From Entomomonas asaccharolytica (lineage in GTDB: Bacteria > Pseudomonadota > Gammaproteobacteria > Pseudomonadales > Pseudomonadaceae): a stretch of DNA of 64,000 bases. The stretch covers positions 2,557,673 to 2,621,672 of the forward strand of contig NZ_CP067393.1 of the NCBI RefSeq assembly GCF_016653615.1. The letters run 5' to 3'. A program made the position numbers and the translations under genes. Positions within the stretch are counted from its first letter, which is position 1; each line of letters starts with the position of its first letter. Of the stretch, positions 26,481 to 36,450 are shown in pieces. The notes beneath the pieces were generated by a model. That model did not search any database. It was not told the origin of the DNA and was given only the letters and a program-made list of their open reading frames with translations.

Positions 26481-29117
26481 ATGACGCAGCAGTCCGACCA
26501 ACCCGATATTTCTTGTCATACGTCACCTGAAAAACAAACAGGATTGTTGGCTTTCTTTCGTCGTAATCAACAACGTATTGGTATAGCATTTACTGTAATC
26601 GTTTTTGCACTTGCATTAGTTGCTTTTGCTCACCTTGTGGAAGATATTGATCGACAAAGTCTAACCACTGCCTTTAGCAACGTTTCTTGGTATGCCATAG
26701 GACTTGCCATATTAGCCGCCATTACCAGTTACTGCATGATTTTTGGTTATGAATGGTCTGCCAGTCGTTATGCAGATGCTAAATTACCACTGCCTACCTT
26801 AGCCTTGGGTGGGCTTTCCGCGGCTGCTATTGGTAATGCACTAGGCTTTTCTATGCTAACTGGTGGCTCTGTTCGATACCGAGTTTATAGCAAGAAAAAT
26901 ACAGCTGCCATGGCTATTATTCAGATGACTGTGTTTGCCAGTCTCTCGCTAGGGTTAGCACTACCACCTATTGCTGCATTAATGGCTTTTACGGATATTC
27001 ACTACTCAGCAAAAGCCCTCTATTTAAATGAAACCTTATTAGTGGTTATTGCTAGTGCCGTTATTATTAGCTATATCATCTTTCTGTTTATTATCAGACG
27101 TTTTATTTCAGCTATTCATCCTTCTGTGGATAGCCGTCATCTTAGTTTAGGATTAATCACCATACGCGTTCCCAGTATGCGTATTACTATGCTGCAATTC
27201 GTGATTACTTTACTCGATGTACTAGCAGCTAGTGCGGTACTTTATTGTTTACTACCCAATTCAGCTGATATTCCATTTGGTACCTTTTTAACGGTTTATT
27301 TACTCGCATTAGCTGCAGGTGTACTAAGTCATGTACCTGGTGGTTTAGGCGTATTTGAAGTAGTGCTATTAGCTGCTTTCAAATCGCAATTAGATCAACC
27401 TGGTTTACTCGCGGCATTATTTTTATATCGACTAATCTATGTCATTATGCCACTGGTTATTGCTTGCTTAGTCCTGCTAGTAGCGGAAGCAAGGCAATTT
27501 GCTTCTTCACGGCATGCGGTGCGTATTGCTTCTAGTGCAGCAGCTCCTGTTGTGGCACTATTAGTTTTTACCTCTGGAGTAACACTTATTTTCTCAGGGG
27601 TAGCAGCAGAACCAGAACATTATTTAAATTATTTAGCCCGTTTTGTGCCTGACTTTGTCATTAATAGCGCCCACTTAATGGCTAGTTTAATCGGTACATT
27701 ATGCCTAGTTTCTGCTCAAGGCTTATGGCGAAGACTATCCAGTGCTTGGATTTTTACACTTATTTTAATGCTATTGGGTACGCTATGCTGCTTATTAAGA
27801 GGGCTCGATTGGCAAATTGCAGCCTTACTGCTATTTACTGCTGGTTGTTTACTGACTTTCCGCAAAGTATTCTACCGACCCAGTCAAGTAATTGATATTC
27901 CTTGCTCTGTAGTAACACTAGTGATTGCAAGTTGTACCATTGCCATCTCTATTTGGTTATATTTCTTCACTTATCGTCATATTCCCTACAGCAGTGATTT
28001 ATGGTGGCAATTTACTTTAGACGCTGATGCTAGCAGAGGATTAAGAGCTATTACATGCAGTAGCATTTTAATAGGTGTTATTGTTATCACATGGTTATTA
28101 CATACTTCTCCACCTAAAATACAAATACCAGATGAGCAACAATTAGCTTTAGCTGAAAATATTATAAAAAACTCGCAACAACCGAATGGCGGATTAGTGT
28201 TAAGTAAGGATAAAGATATTTTATTCCACGCTCAACAGGATGCGTTTATTATGTATGCCTGTCACGGCCGTAGCCTTGTTGCGCTATTTGATCCTATAGG
28301 TAATCCAAAACATCATAGTGAACTGATTTGGCAATTCCGTGATTATTGCGATTTGCATAACGTGCGCCCAGTTTTTTATCAGGTACAACCTGAAACTTTA
28401 TCAAATTACATGGATATTGGTTTAGCTGTTATTAAACTAGGTGATGAAGCAATTATTGACCTCACCCGTTTTGATATCAACAGTGAAGATAAACAAGAAT
28501 TACAACAAATATGGCAGACAGCCCATAGCAGCAACTTATCATTAAAAATTTATAATCAAGGGGAATTACCCTTTGAAAAACTTAAAGCCTTAACAGATAT
28601 TTCGGTTACAAAAATACAACAACAGGAAAGAGGCTTCTCCCTTGGTAAATTAACTGAAGATTATTTACAGCACTTTAGAATTGCTACTGTGGATTTTAAA
28701 GGTGAAATCATTGCCTTTGTTAATTTACTGGAAACTAACTCTAAACACCTAGTCGCTTTTGATTTAATGCAAATCCACCCTGACGCACCAAAATTAACCA
28801 TGGAGTACTTACTGGTTGCCTTAGCCATAGAGCTAAAACAACAAGGTGTTAAACAATTTAGTTTAGGCCTAAATCCTCTTTCAGAATTAAAACCAAGCAA
28901 AGGCGCACCTATTGCTTATCGTTTGGGTTCATTAGTATTTAGGCGCAGTAACCAATTTTATAACTTCCAAGGTTTGAGCCGCTTTAAAGAAAAATTTAAT
29001 CCTGATTGGGAAGCGCGCTATATGGCTGTACCCGCAGGGCTGGATCCATTAATTGCATTAACGGATACAGCTGCGCTAATAGCAGGTAGCTTCACCAAAT
29101 TAATTAAACTCCAATAA
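26481..29117 (+). CDS. mprF: MprF-type phosphatidylglycerol aminoacyl-transferase / flippase
   Basis: An 878-residue bifunctional membrane protein. The N-terminal 500 residues hold about a dozen membrane helices (flippase part, including a GGLGVFEVVLL loop). The C-terminal third (about 550-870, after another few helices) is the DUF2156 aminoacyl-transferase domain with LFDPIGNP and FSLGLNPL. It adds an amino acid from aminoacyl-tRNA to phosphatidylglycerol, lowering surface charge and giving resistance to cationic peptides. Whether lysine or alanine is used cannot be read from sequence alone. It stands alone, with spacers on both sides. Cationic peptide resistance would be useful in an insect or animal gut. 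Confidence 0.9.
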   Translation: MTQQSDQPDISCHTSPEKQTGLLAFFRRNQQRIGIAFTVIVFALALVAFAHLVEDIDRQSLTTAFSNVSWYAIGLAILAAITSYCMIFGYEWSASRYADAKLPLPTLALGGLSAAAIGNALGFSMLTGGSVRYRVYSKKNTAAMAIIQMTVFASLSLGLALPPIAALMAFTDIHYSAKALYLNETLLVVIASAVIISYIIFLFIIRRFISAIHPSVDSRHLSLGLITIRVPSMRITMLQFVITLLDVLAASAVLYCLLPNSADIPFGTFLTVYLLALAAGVLSHVPGGLGVFEVVLLAAFKSQLDQPGLLAALFLYRLIYVIMPLVIACLVLLVAEARQFASSRHAVRIASSAAAPVVALLVFTSGVTLIFSGVAAEPEHYLNYLARFVPDFVINSAHLMASLIGTLCLVSAQGLWRRLSSAWIFTLILMLLGTLCCLLRGLDWQIAALLLFTAGCLLTFRKVFYRPSQVIDIPCSVVTLVIASCTIAISIWLYFFTYRHIPYSSDLWWQFTLDADASRGLRAITCSSILIGVIVITWLLHTSPPKIQIPDEQQLALAENIIKNSQQPNGGLVLSKDKDILFHAQQDAFIMYACHGRSLVALFDPIGNPKHHSELIWQFRDYCDLHNVRPVFYQVQPETLSNYMDIGLAVIKLGDEAIIDLTRFDINSEDKQELQQIWQTAHSSNLSLKIYNQGELPFEKLKALTDISVTKIQQQERGFSLGKLTEDYLQHFRIATVDFKGEIIAFVNLLETNSKHLVAFDLMQIHPDAPKLTMEYLLVALAIELKQQGVKQFSLGLNPLSELKPSKGAPIAYRLGSLVFRRSNQFYNFQGLSRFKEKFNPDWEARYMAVPAGLDPLIALTDTAALIAGSFTKLIKLQ

Positions 29118-29231
29118 TAAATTTATAGCTGGCATTCTTTATGCTTATAAAGTCTTAACTACTTGCAAAAGACTAGCTTCTCACTATATGCTAAGTCCTC
29201 TCTTTGTATTAAAAACTTGGGGTCTCAAATA

Positions 29232-30596
29232 ATGACAACACAAAACTCTCAAACTGCACAATTACAAGACTTAGGAAGAGAGCATCTGCTTCCCCCCTTT
29301 ACTGATTATCAACAGTTAAATGCCAAAGGTGCGCGCATTATTAAGCAGGCCAAAGGGGTTTACTTATGGGATACAGAAGGTAACAAGATTCTTGATGGCA
29401 TGGCAGGGCTTTGGTGTGTCAACGTGGGTTATGGCCGCAAAGAATTAGCAGAAGCTGCTTACAAGCAAATGCTTGAACTACCCTACTACAATCTTTTCTT
29501 TCAAACTGCTCATCCCCCTGCTATTGAACTAGCAAAAGCAATTACTGAGTTAGCGCCTGAAGGCATGAACCATGTATTTTTTACAGGTTCAGGCTCAGAA
29601 TCAAATGACACAGTGGTGCGTATGGTGCGCCATTATTGGGCAACCAAAGGACAACCTGAAAAACAAATTATTATCAGTCGTGTCAATGGTTATCATGGCT
29701 CAACTGTTGCAGGGGCTAGCCTTAGTGGTATGCCTGCAATGCATAAACAAGGGGGCGTATTATCTGGCATAGAACATATAGCGCAACCTTATTGGTATGG
29801 TAGTGACCGCACTAAATCACCTGAAGAATTTGGCATTTGGGCTGCTGAGCAATTAGAGCAAAAGATTCAAGAAATTGGTGTTGAAAAAATAGCAGCCTTT
29901 ATTGCAGAACCTATTCAAGGTGCAGGTGGCGTTATTATTCCACCAACTACTTACTGGCCAAAAGTTAGAGAAATCTTAGCTAAATACGATATTCTTTTTG
30001 TTGCCGATGAAGTGATCTGTGGCTTTGGTCGTACAGGCGAATGGTTTGGTAGCCAATACTTTGGCAATCAGCCTGATTTAATGCCTATTGCCAAGGGTAT
30101 AACCTCTGGTTACTTACCCATGGGTGGCGTTATTGTACGTGATGAAATAGTTGAAGTTCTGAATCAGGGTGGTGAATTCTATCATGGTTACACTTACTCT
30201 GGACACCCTGCTTCGGCGGCCGTTGCTTTAGAAAACATCAATATTCTTAAAAATGAAAATATTTTAGAGCATGTTAAAAGTGATATAGCTCCCTATCTAT
30301 TAGAGAAATGGACGCAGTTAGCGGATCATCCATTAGTCGGAGAAGCAAGAGCACTTGGCATGGTGGGTGCATTAGAATTAGTGAAAAATAAACAAACAGC
30401 AGAACGTTTTGCAGGTGGCAATACGGGCATGATGTGTCGTGAACACTGTTTTAACAATGGCCTTGTTATGCGTGCTGTTGGCGATACTATGATTATTGCA
30501 CCACCCCTTGTAATTACTAAAACTGAAGTTGATGAATTGATTGAAAAAGCAGTGAAATGTTTAGATTTAACTTGGCAAGATGCTAAGGCAAAATAA
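29232..30596 (+). CDS. spuC: putrescine/polyamine-pyruvate aminotransferase SpuC
   Basis: A class III PLP-dependent aminotransferase of about 454 residues that starts polyamine breakdown by transferring the amino group of putrescine to pyruvate. It closely follows Pseudomonas SpuC through MAGLWCVNVGYGR, FFTGSGSESNDT, the cofactor segment VADEVICGFGRTG and the PLP-lysine region MPIAKGITSGY. I start at ATG 29232 (MTTQNSQ); the longer frame would use a TTG 69 bases upstream. Next to potFGHI, so uptake and catabolism genes are clustered as in the Pseudomonas spu locus. Confidence 0.93.
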   Translation: MTTQNSQTAQLQDLGREHLLPPFTDYQQLNAKGARIIKQAKGVYLWDTEGNKILDGMAGLWCVNVGYGRKELAEAAYKQMLELPYYNLFFQTAHPPAIELAKAITELAPEGMNHVFFTGSGSESNDTVVRMVRHYWATKGQPEKQIIISRVNGYHGSTVAGASLSGMPAMHKQGGVLSGIEHIAQPYWYGSDRTKSPEEFGIWAAEQLEQKIQEIGVEKIAAFIAEPIQGAGGVIIPPTTYWPKVREILAKYDILFVADEVICGFGRTGEWFGSQYFGNQPDLMPIAKGITSGYLPMGGVIVRDEIVEVLNQGGEFYHGYTYSGHPASAAVALENINILKNENILEHVKSDIAPYLLEKWTQLADHPLVGEARALGMVGALELVKNKQTAERFAGGNTGMMCREHCFNNGLVMRAVGDTMIIAPPLVITKTEVDELIEKAVKCLDLTWQDAKAK

Positions 30597-30754
30597 AAGT
30601 GTTACACAATAAGAATTTTCTAGTGTTGTGTGTAAAGAAAAACTATAATGTGCCGATTATTTCTTGTAAGTAATTTCACATTAATAAGCTACTTAGTAAT
30701 ACCTACTAAGTGTAACTTTTGGCAGGCAATTTTATCTTTATTGGGGAATTAGCC

Positions 30755-31855
30755 ATGATGAAATTTTTTAAAAAAACACTTCTCGCCACTTCTATTACTA
30801 TTGTAGCTACAGGTATGGCCTATGCTGCTGATGATGTATTACATGTCTATAACTGGTCTGACTATATTGCACCAGATACTATCAGCAAGTTTGAAAAACA
30901 AACAGGCATCAAAGTTGTTTATGATGTATTTGATAACAACGAAATCGTAGAAGCTAAATTAATTGCTGGCAACTCTGGCTATGACATTGTGGTGCCTTCT
31001 AATGCCTTTTTAGCAAAACAAATTAAAGCAGGTTTATACCAACCATTAGATAAATCAAAATTACCAAACTGGAAAAACTTAAACCCTACCCTAATGAAAG
31101 CGTTAGAGGTTAATGATCCAGAAAATAAATACGCTGTGCCTTATATGTGGGGTACTATTGGTATTGCCTACAACGTTGATAAAGTAAAAGCAGCCTTAGG
31201 TGATAATGCACCAACTGATTCTTGGGATTTAGTATTCAATGTTGAAAACATGAAAAAACTAAAATCTTGCGGTGTTGCATTCCTAGATTCACCTACAGAA
31301 ATGCTACCTGCTGCCATGAAATACTTAGGCAATGACCCTACCGCTACAGATACCACTCATATTAAAGACGCTCAAGAATTATTCTTGAAGATTCGTCCTT
31401 ATGTGGCCTACTTCCATTCGTCTAAAAATATCTTAGACTTAGCTAATGGTAATATCTGTGTATCTGTAGGCTATTCAGGTGATTTACAGCAAAGTAAAGT
31501 ACGCGCCAAAGAAGCAAAAAATGGTGTAAATATTCAATACAACATTCCTAAAGAAGGGGCTGCTAGCTTCTTTGATATGATGGCTATCCCTAAAGATGCA
31601 CCAAATCCAGAGGCTGCGCATAAATTTATCAACTTTATTATGCAACCTGAAATTGCTGCTGAAATCACTAATTATGTACGCTTCCCTAATGCTAATAGTG
31701 CAGCAACACCTTTAGTAGCAGAAGATATCCGTAATGATCCTGGTATCTATCCAACGGATGCAGTAATGGAAAAAATTTATACTTTCCCATTACTACCATT
31801 GAAAACACAACGTGCAATGGTAAATAGTTGGACAAAAGTTAAAACTAGTAAATAA
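30755..31855 (+). CDS. potF: polyamine ABC transporter periplasmic binding protein (PotF/SpuD/SpuE type)
   Basis: About 366 residues: a signal peptide ([20 protein letters not shown], cleaved after AYA) and a type-2 periplasmic binding protein starting [14 protein letters not shown], a hallmark of the PotF/SpuD family, with later [13 protein letters not shown]. It captures putrescine or spermidine for PotGHI. Pseudomonas has two such genes (spuD, spuE); only one is here, so the substrate is not decided. The paired ATGs at 30755/30758 follow GGGGAATT. A terminator follows, letting it be made in excess over the membrane parts. Confidence 0.92.
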   Translation: MMKFFKKTLLATSITIVATGMAYAADDVLHVYNWSDYIAPDTISKFEKQTGIKVVYDVFDNNEIVEAKLIAGNSGYDIVVPSNAFLAKQIKAGLYQPLDKSKLPNWKNLNPTLMKALEVNDPENKYAVPYMWGTIGIAYNVDKVKAALGDNAPTDSWDLVFNVENMKKLKSCGVAFLDSPTEMLPAAMKYLGNDPTATDTTHIKDAQELFLKIRPYVAYFHSSKNILDLANGNICVSVGYSGDLQQSKVRAKEAKNGVNIQYNIPKEGAASFFDMMAIPKDAPNPEAAHKFINFIMQPEIAAEITNYVRFPNANSAATPLVAEDIRNDPGIYPTDAVMEKIYTFPLLPLKTQRAMVNSWTKVKTSK

Positions 31856-31876
31856 ACCTAACTAGTCCCAAGTACA

Positions 31877-31925
31877 CAAAGAGAGTAATAAGTTAATCAT
31901 ACAACTTATTACTCTTTGTCTTTTT
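31877..31925 (+). terminator. hairpin terminator between potF and potG
   Basis: CAAAGAG-GTAATAAGTT pairs with AACTTATTAC-CTCTTTG around an eight-base loop and runs into TCTTTTT. It lies inside the transport operon, so it probably limits read-through and keeps the binding protein more abundant than the ATPase and permeases. Confidence 0.8.
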
Positions 31926-31950
31926 AATATTAGTGTGGAGATTCGAAGTA

Positions 31951-33099
31951 ATGGCTATTGCATCTAGTGCTTTCAAAAAGGCCATGACAGGTACCCAAAC
32001 GCCTAAACAGGAACTGGTCAAGATTGATCGAGTGACTAAATCGTTTGATGGGACTATCGCTGTTGATAATGTAAGCCTTACCATTAACCGTGGTGAAATT
32101 TTTGCTTTATTAGGTGGTTCTGGCTCAGGAAAATCCACACTATTACGAATGCTCGCAGGTTTTGAAACCCCTACAGAAGGTCGTATCTTCTTAGATGGTC
32201 AAGATATTACCAAATTACCACCTTATGAACGCCCAATTAATATGATGTTCCAATCTTATGCGCTATTTCCGCATATGACAGTGGAACAAAATATTGCTTT
32301 TGGTTTAAAGCAAGATAAATTACCAAAAGATCAAATTAAGCAACGGGTTGAGCAAATGTTAAAACTGGTGCATATGACTCAATATGCGCACCGTAAACCT
32401 CATCAACTATCTGGTGGTCAAAGACAACGTGTGGCTTTAGCGCGTTCCCTCGCTAAACGTCCTAAGCTATTGTTATTAGACGAACCTATGGGTGCCCTTG
32501 ATAAAAAACTACGCTCACAAATGCAACTAGAGCTAGTAGAAATTATTGAGAGTGTAGGTGTAACTTGTGTCATGGTAACCCACGACCAAGAAGAAGCCAT
32601 GACTATGGCACAGCGTATTGCCATTATGAACCAAGGCACCATTGAACAAATTGGTAGCCCTATGGATATTTACGAAACACCTGCTACGCGCTTAGTATGC
32701 GAGTTTATTGGTAATGTAAATATGTTTGAAGGCGAGCTTGTTGAAGATGCTAGCAACCATGCTGTAATCGTCTGCCCCCAACTACCAAACCCTATTTATA
32801 TTGGTCATGGTATTACTAGTCGCGCTGAAGATAAAAGAGTTACCTATGCAATACGTCCAGAAAAAGTGCTAGTTAGCCATCAAAAGCCTGAAATTGAACA
32901 CCCTGATTACAACTGGACGACAGGTATAGTGTATGACATTGCCTATTTAGGCGGTCATTCTATTTACCATATCGAACTACCGTCTGGAAAGATTGTACAA
33001 TCATTTATGGCTAACTCTGAACGCCATGTAAAACGTCCTACATGGGATGATCAAGTTTATCTTTATTGGGAAGATGACAGCGGTGTGGTACTACAATGA
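31951..33099 (+). CDS. potG: polyamine ABC transporter ATP-binding protein
   Basis: A 382-residue ABC ATPase with Walker A GGSGSGKST, Q-loop MMFQSYALFPHM, signature LSGGQRQRVALARSLA, Walker B LLLLDEPMGALD and the H-loop VTHDQEEAMT; the C-terminal ~120 residues form a TOBE-type regulatory domain. It powers PotHI. I start at ATG 31951 (MAIASSAF), as GGAG precedes it; the upstream GTG overlaps that site. Its stop overlaps the potH start (ATGA). Confidence 0.94.
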   Translation: MAIASSAFKKAMTGTQTPKQELVKIDRVTKSFDGTIAVDNVSLTINRGEIFALLGGSGSGKSTLLRMLAGFETPTEGRIFLDGQDITKLPPYERPINMMFQSYALFPHMTVEQNIAFGLKQDKLPKDQIKQRVEQMLKLVHMTQYAHRKPHQLSGGQRQRVALARSLAKRPKLLLLDEPMGALDKKLRSQMQLELVEIIESVGVTCVMVTHDQEEAMTMAQRIAIMNQGTIEQIGSPMDIYETPATRLVCEFIGNVNMFEGELVEDASNHAVIVCPQLPNPIYIGHGITSRAEDKRVTYAIRPEKVLVSHQKPEIEHPDYNWTTGIVYDIAYLGGHSIYHIELPSGKIVQSFMANSERHVKRPTWDDQVYLYWEDDSGVVLQ

Positions 33100-34520
33100 A
33101 TCCTAAACTAGCAACTTACGCTAAAAGGTTAGGCCGCGGCTCTGTTATCGGCATACCCTTTTTCTGGCTACTTTTATTCTTTCTACTGCCCTTTATTATT
33201 GTATTAAAGATCAGTTTATCGGAGTCTGATTATAGCCCACCTTACCATCCCATGTTTGTATGGGCAGAAGATCAGCTATCGGTTGTTTTTAATTATTTTA
33301 GCTTTGTAAGTATTGTGCAAGATGATGATTGGGCTTACCTAGACCCTTACCTTGCCATGCTAAAGCTAGCCTTTACTAGTACCTTGCTGTGCTTGCTACT
33401 AGGCTATTTTATTGCTCGTGCAATAGCAAAACTACAAGACAGAAAGCTACAAAATACTTTACTTTGGCTTATTGCAACACCCACCCTATTAACCATATTT
33501 TTGCATGGCTATGCTTCTTATACAGGTAACACCTTAGCCGCTACAGGTATTGTTAATAATTTTCTGATGCAGTTGGGTATTATTAGTGAACCCCTTACAA
33601 TTTTAAATAATAGTATTTTTATTTATCTTAGTATTGTAATCACCCATCTATCACTAGCTGTTATTCCTGTATTTTTCCAGCTTAATCAACGTGAATACAG
33701 TAATGATTTTGTTATCAAGAAAAGCCGTCTTTCTCATTTACCAAGAATGGGCTTAATCATTGGTGCATTATTAGTCTTTATTTGTGTTATTGGTAAATAC
33801 TTAATTCCTAATCCATTGGGTTTTGAACAATTTGAAAGCTCAAGTTATTTAACACCTTATTTAAACTCTGTTGAATTAGCTTTCTTTAGTACATTGTTTT
33901 GTTTACTAATCGGTTATCCAATGGCCTATGCTATTGCCAGAGCGCCTAAAAGTACGCAAGCTGTACTTATATTATTGATTATTATGCCTACATGGACAGC
34001 TTTACTGATTCGTGTTTATGCATGGATGACTATTCTAGGCAATGGTAATAATGGCTTACTCAACCAATTGTTAATGGGGCTAGGCATTATTAATTCCCCC
34101 ATTGAAATACTCAATACCTATATCGCTGTTTATATTGGGGTAGTTTATGCCTACTTACCCTTTATGGTATTACCTTTATATGCCAACTTAGTAAAGCATG
34201 ACCACTCGCTACTCGAAGCAGCGGCAGATTTAGGTACTCGAAGCCTTGCAGCATTCTGGAAAATTACCGTACCACTTTCTAAAAACGGTATTATAGCTGG
34301 TTGTATGTTGGTGTTTATTCCTGTCATTGGTGAATTTGTAATTCCTGAATTACTCGGTGGTTCAGAGTATCAACTGATTGGTCAAACTATTTACCGCGAA
34401 TACTTTAGTAATAACGATTGGCCTAAAGCAGCTGCCTTAGCGGTGATTATGCTTGTGCTACTGATTATCCCTATTCATTTATTTAATCGTAACCAATCTA
34501 AACAACTGGAGGCCAACTGA
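33096..34520 (+). CDS. potH: polyamine ABC permease PotH with a degenerate internal duplication
   Basis: PotH is normally about 290-320 residues; this one is 474. Residues 1-84 and 255-474 together make an ordinary PotH, including the EAA loop LLEAAADLGTRSL that touches the ATPase and the VIGEFVIPELLGG segment. Residues 85-246 are an inserted, diverged second copy of the same core: LKLAFTSTLLCLLLGYFIARAIA parallels VELAFFSTLFCLLIGYPMAYAIA, and VIGKYLIPNPLG parallels VIGEFVIPELLGG. The EAA loop of the first copy is lost. The frame is open throughout and the gene overlaps its neighbours normally, so it looks functional or recently altered. Confidence 0.9.
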   Translation: MNPKLATYAKRLGRGSVIGIPFFWLLLFFLLPFIIVLKISLSESDYSPPYHPMFVWAEDQLSVVFNYFSFVSIVQDDDWAYLDPYLAMLKLAFTSTLLCLLLGYFIARAIAKLQDRKLQNTLLWLIATPTLLTIFLHGYASYTGNTLAATGIVNNFLMQLGIISEPLTILNNSIFIYLSIVITHLSLAVIPVFFQLNQREYSNDFVIKKSRLSHLPRMGLIIGALLVFICVIGKYLIPNPLGFEQFESSSYLTPYLNSVELAFFSTLFCLLIGYPMAYAIARAPKSTQAVLILLIIMPTWTALLIRVYAWMTILGNGNNGLLNQLLMGLGIINSPIEILNTYIAVYIGVVYAYLPFMVLPLYANLVKHDHSLLEAAADLGTRSLAAFWKITVPLSKNGIIAGCMLVFIPVIGEFVIPELLGGSEYQLIGQTIYREYFSNNDWPKAAALAVIMLVLLIIPIHLFNRNQSKQLEAN

Positions 34521-35332
34521 TGAAGAATCGTTTTAACTTCACCAATATGATGTTGGTTTTAGGATTGCTATTTATCTATCTACCGATGGTTATCTTAGTT
34601 GTTTACTCCTTTAATGCCTCCAAAATGGTAGTGGTTTGGGAAGGTTGGTCTACTAAGTGGTATCGTGATTTATCTGATAGTAGCGATCTTATAGCAGCCC
34701 TATTTCGCTCTTTAGAAGTAGCTTTTTATACCTCTATTAGTGCAGTAGTTATAGGTACGTTAGCCGCTTTTGTACTTACCCGTATGGACTATTTCAGAGG
34801 CCGTTCATTCTTTGCAGGAATGGTAACAGCACCGCTAGTCATGCCTGAAATTATTACTGGTTTCTCCTTACTATTATTATTTATGGCAATCAATGAGTTT
34901 TTTGGTTGGCCAAGTAAAGGATTAATCAATATTTGGATCGCCCATACTACCTTTTGTACAGCTTATGTAGCTATTCTGGTATCTTCTCGATTAAGAGAGT
35001 TAGATCGTTCTTTAGAAGAAGCCTCAATGGATTTAGGTGCGCCACCTTGGAAAACCTTTATCTTTATTACTATTCCGATGATAGCCCCCTCTTTATTTGC
35101 AGGTGCTATGCTTTCTTTTGCATTATCATTAGACGATGTGGTATTAGCTAACTTCTTATCAGGTCCTGGTTCTACGACTTTACCTGTGTATATCTTCTCA
35201 AAAGTAAGATTAGGTGTTGACCCACAAATTAATGCGATTGCTTCGATTATTCTTCTAGTAATATCAACCTTTACTTTAGCCGCATGGTTTATTAATAGAC
35301 GGATCGATAAAAAGCGTAAAACTGTATCCTAA
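34520..35332 (+). CDS. potI: polyamine ABC permease PotI
   Basis: 270 residues with six membrane helices and the EAA loop LEEASMDLGAPPWKTF, followed by FALSLDDVVLANFLSGPG, diagnostic for PotI/PotC. It pairs with PotH to form the channel. ATG 34520 overlaps the potH stop by one base. It is the last gene of the operon; a terminator follows three bases after the stop. Confidence 0.94.
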   Translation: MKNRFNFTNMMLVLGLLFIYLPMVILVVYSFNASKMVVVWEGWSTKWYRDLSDSSDLIAALFRSLEVAFYTSISAVVIGTLAAFVLTRMDYFRGRSFFAGMVTAPLVMPEIITGFSLLLLFMAINEFFGWPSKGLINIWIAHTTFCTAYVAILVSSRLRELDRSLEEASMDLGAPPWKTFIFITIPMIAPSLFAGAMLSFALSLDDVVLANFLSGPGSTTLPVYIFSKVRLGVDPQINAIASIILLVISTFTLAAWFINRRIDKKRKTVS

Positions 35333-35334
35333 AC

Positions 35335-35363
35335 AAAAAGGGAAGTTTAAACTTCCCTTTTTT
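35335..35363 (+). terminator. bidirectional terminator between potI and the COG2958-type gene
   Basis: AAAAAGGGAAGTTTAAACTTCCCTTTTTT is a perfect palindrome with A and T runs, placed between two convergent genes, so it can stop both. Confidence 0.9.
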
Positions 35364-35366
35364 ATA

Positions 35367-36320
35367 TCATTTATTCCAATCTCTGGCTCGTAAGCGACCT
35401 GTTTCATAGTAATTTGAAACCAGATCAATAAAATCTTTCATATCGCCATTTTCAACCACTAATCGATTAACTGTTTGCCAGTCTATATCTTGCTTAGAAC
35501 GGGCAGGAATTAAAATTTCTGATTCAGATAAATCCGCTATATTTAATACAATCACCCCAATACCATGTAAAGCAGATAACATTCTTAACTCATCTTCTGT
35601 GCCATCACCAGCAATGGCTGTACAGACTAAATAGCCCTCATTAGCCCAAGTGGAATTACTGACTGCTTGGAAAAAATACTCTCTTACATTCGCCCTAGTT
35701 AACCCTTTCTTAACCTCAAATGACCATAGCCTTGTACTTTGCCCATCGCCTTTTAGAACACAAGTGCGTACTAATTGATCCCAAACTTCGGCAACAGGTT
35801 GCATAGCGACAATATCAGGATGTAGCCATTTATTAGCATTTATACCATAACGGTTACTAGAACGTTTTTCATTAATACGCATGCAATACAGCTTCTGCTC
35901 GCTACTTAAATACTGCATTAATATAGGATAAAGATCTTGCTCAGATAACAATGATTGTTTTTCTTTAGTTTGCTTAACAGCATCTTGTTCTATCGCTGCA
36001 ATATCATCGGCAATAATAGAATTTACTAGACCTGTTGTTTCACTTTCATCAAACCAATAAACACGAGGCTTAGGTTTATCTTGCCAACGAATTTTCTTAT
36101 TTTTCTTTATAATTTGATCTTTTTGAGCACCTATTTCTGCAACAATCTGCTGAATAAAATCTTGCTCTGTTTCAAAACGATCATTATTTCGTTTATCTTG
36201 ATAATCTTCTGGATATCGTTCAATAATCGCTTTAGCGATTTCCCTAGCTGTAAACTTTTGATTAGGATGTTCAGCTAACCAAGTAGCAATCTTTTGAGTT
36301 TGTGATTGTTTACTCATCAT
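35367..36320 (-). CDS. COG2958-type protein: N-terminal winged helix plus PD-(D/E)XK-like nuclease domain
   Basis: 317 residues. The N-terminus (1-95) resembles a HARE/winged-helix module (TQKIATWLAEHPNQKFTARE). The C-terminal half has an order matching a restriction-endonuclease fold: HPDIVAMQPV (Asp), LWSFEVKKGL (Glu-x-Lys) and a following helix ANVREYFFQAVSN. Related COG2958 proteins are found singly in many bacteria and are poorly characterised. The gene stands alone with no methylase partner, converges with potI and diverges from rlmL. A defence or modified-DNA sensing role is inference. The start has two adjacent ATGs (36320, 36317). Confidence 0.65.
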   Translation of the reverse strand: MMSKQSQTQKIATWLAEHPNQKFTAREIAKAIIERYPEDYQDKRNNDRFETEQDFIQQIVAEIGAQKDQIIKKNKKIRWQDKPKPRVYWFDESETTGLVNSIIADDIAAIEQDAVKQTKEKQSLLSEQDLYPILMQYLSSEQKLYCMRINEKRSSNRYGINANKWLHPDIVAMQPVAEVWDQLVRTCVLKGDGQSTRLWSFEVKKGLTRANVREYFFQAVSNSTWANEGYLVCTAIAGDGTEDELRMLSALHGIGVIVLNIADLSESEILIPARSKQDIDWQTVNRLVVENGDMKDFIDLVSNYYETGRLRARDWNK

Positions 36321-36450
36321 CCATTACCCTTTTACTCTATAATTCTTTTATTACTGAGATTTAGCTGTTCAATATATCATATTCATCACTGCTAAGTCAG
36401 AAACAGTTATACTATACACTTTATAAAATATCTATTAGGTTTCACTTGCC

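Noticed and set aside
30601-30635. An imperfect inverted repeat (TTACACAA ... TTGTGTGTAA) after spuC.
   Set aside because: The stem is weak with a long AT loop and no T run; not enough to call a terminator.
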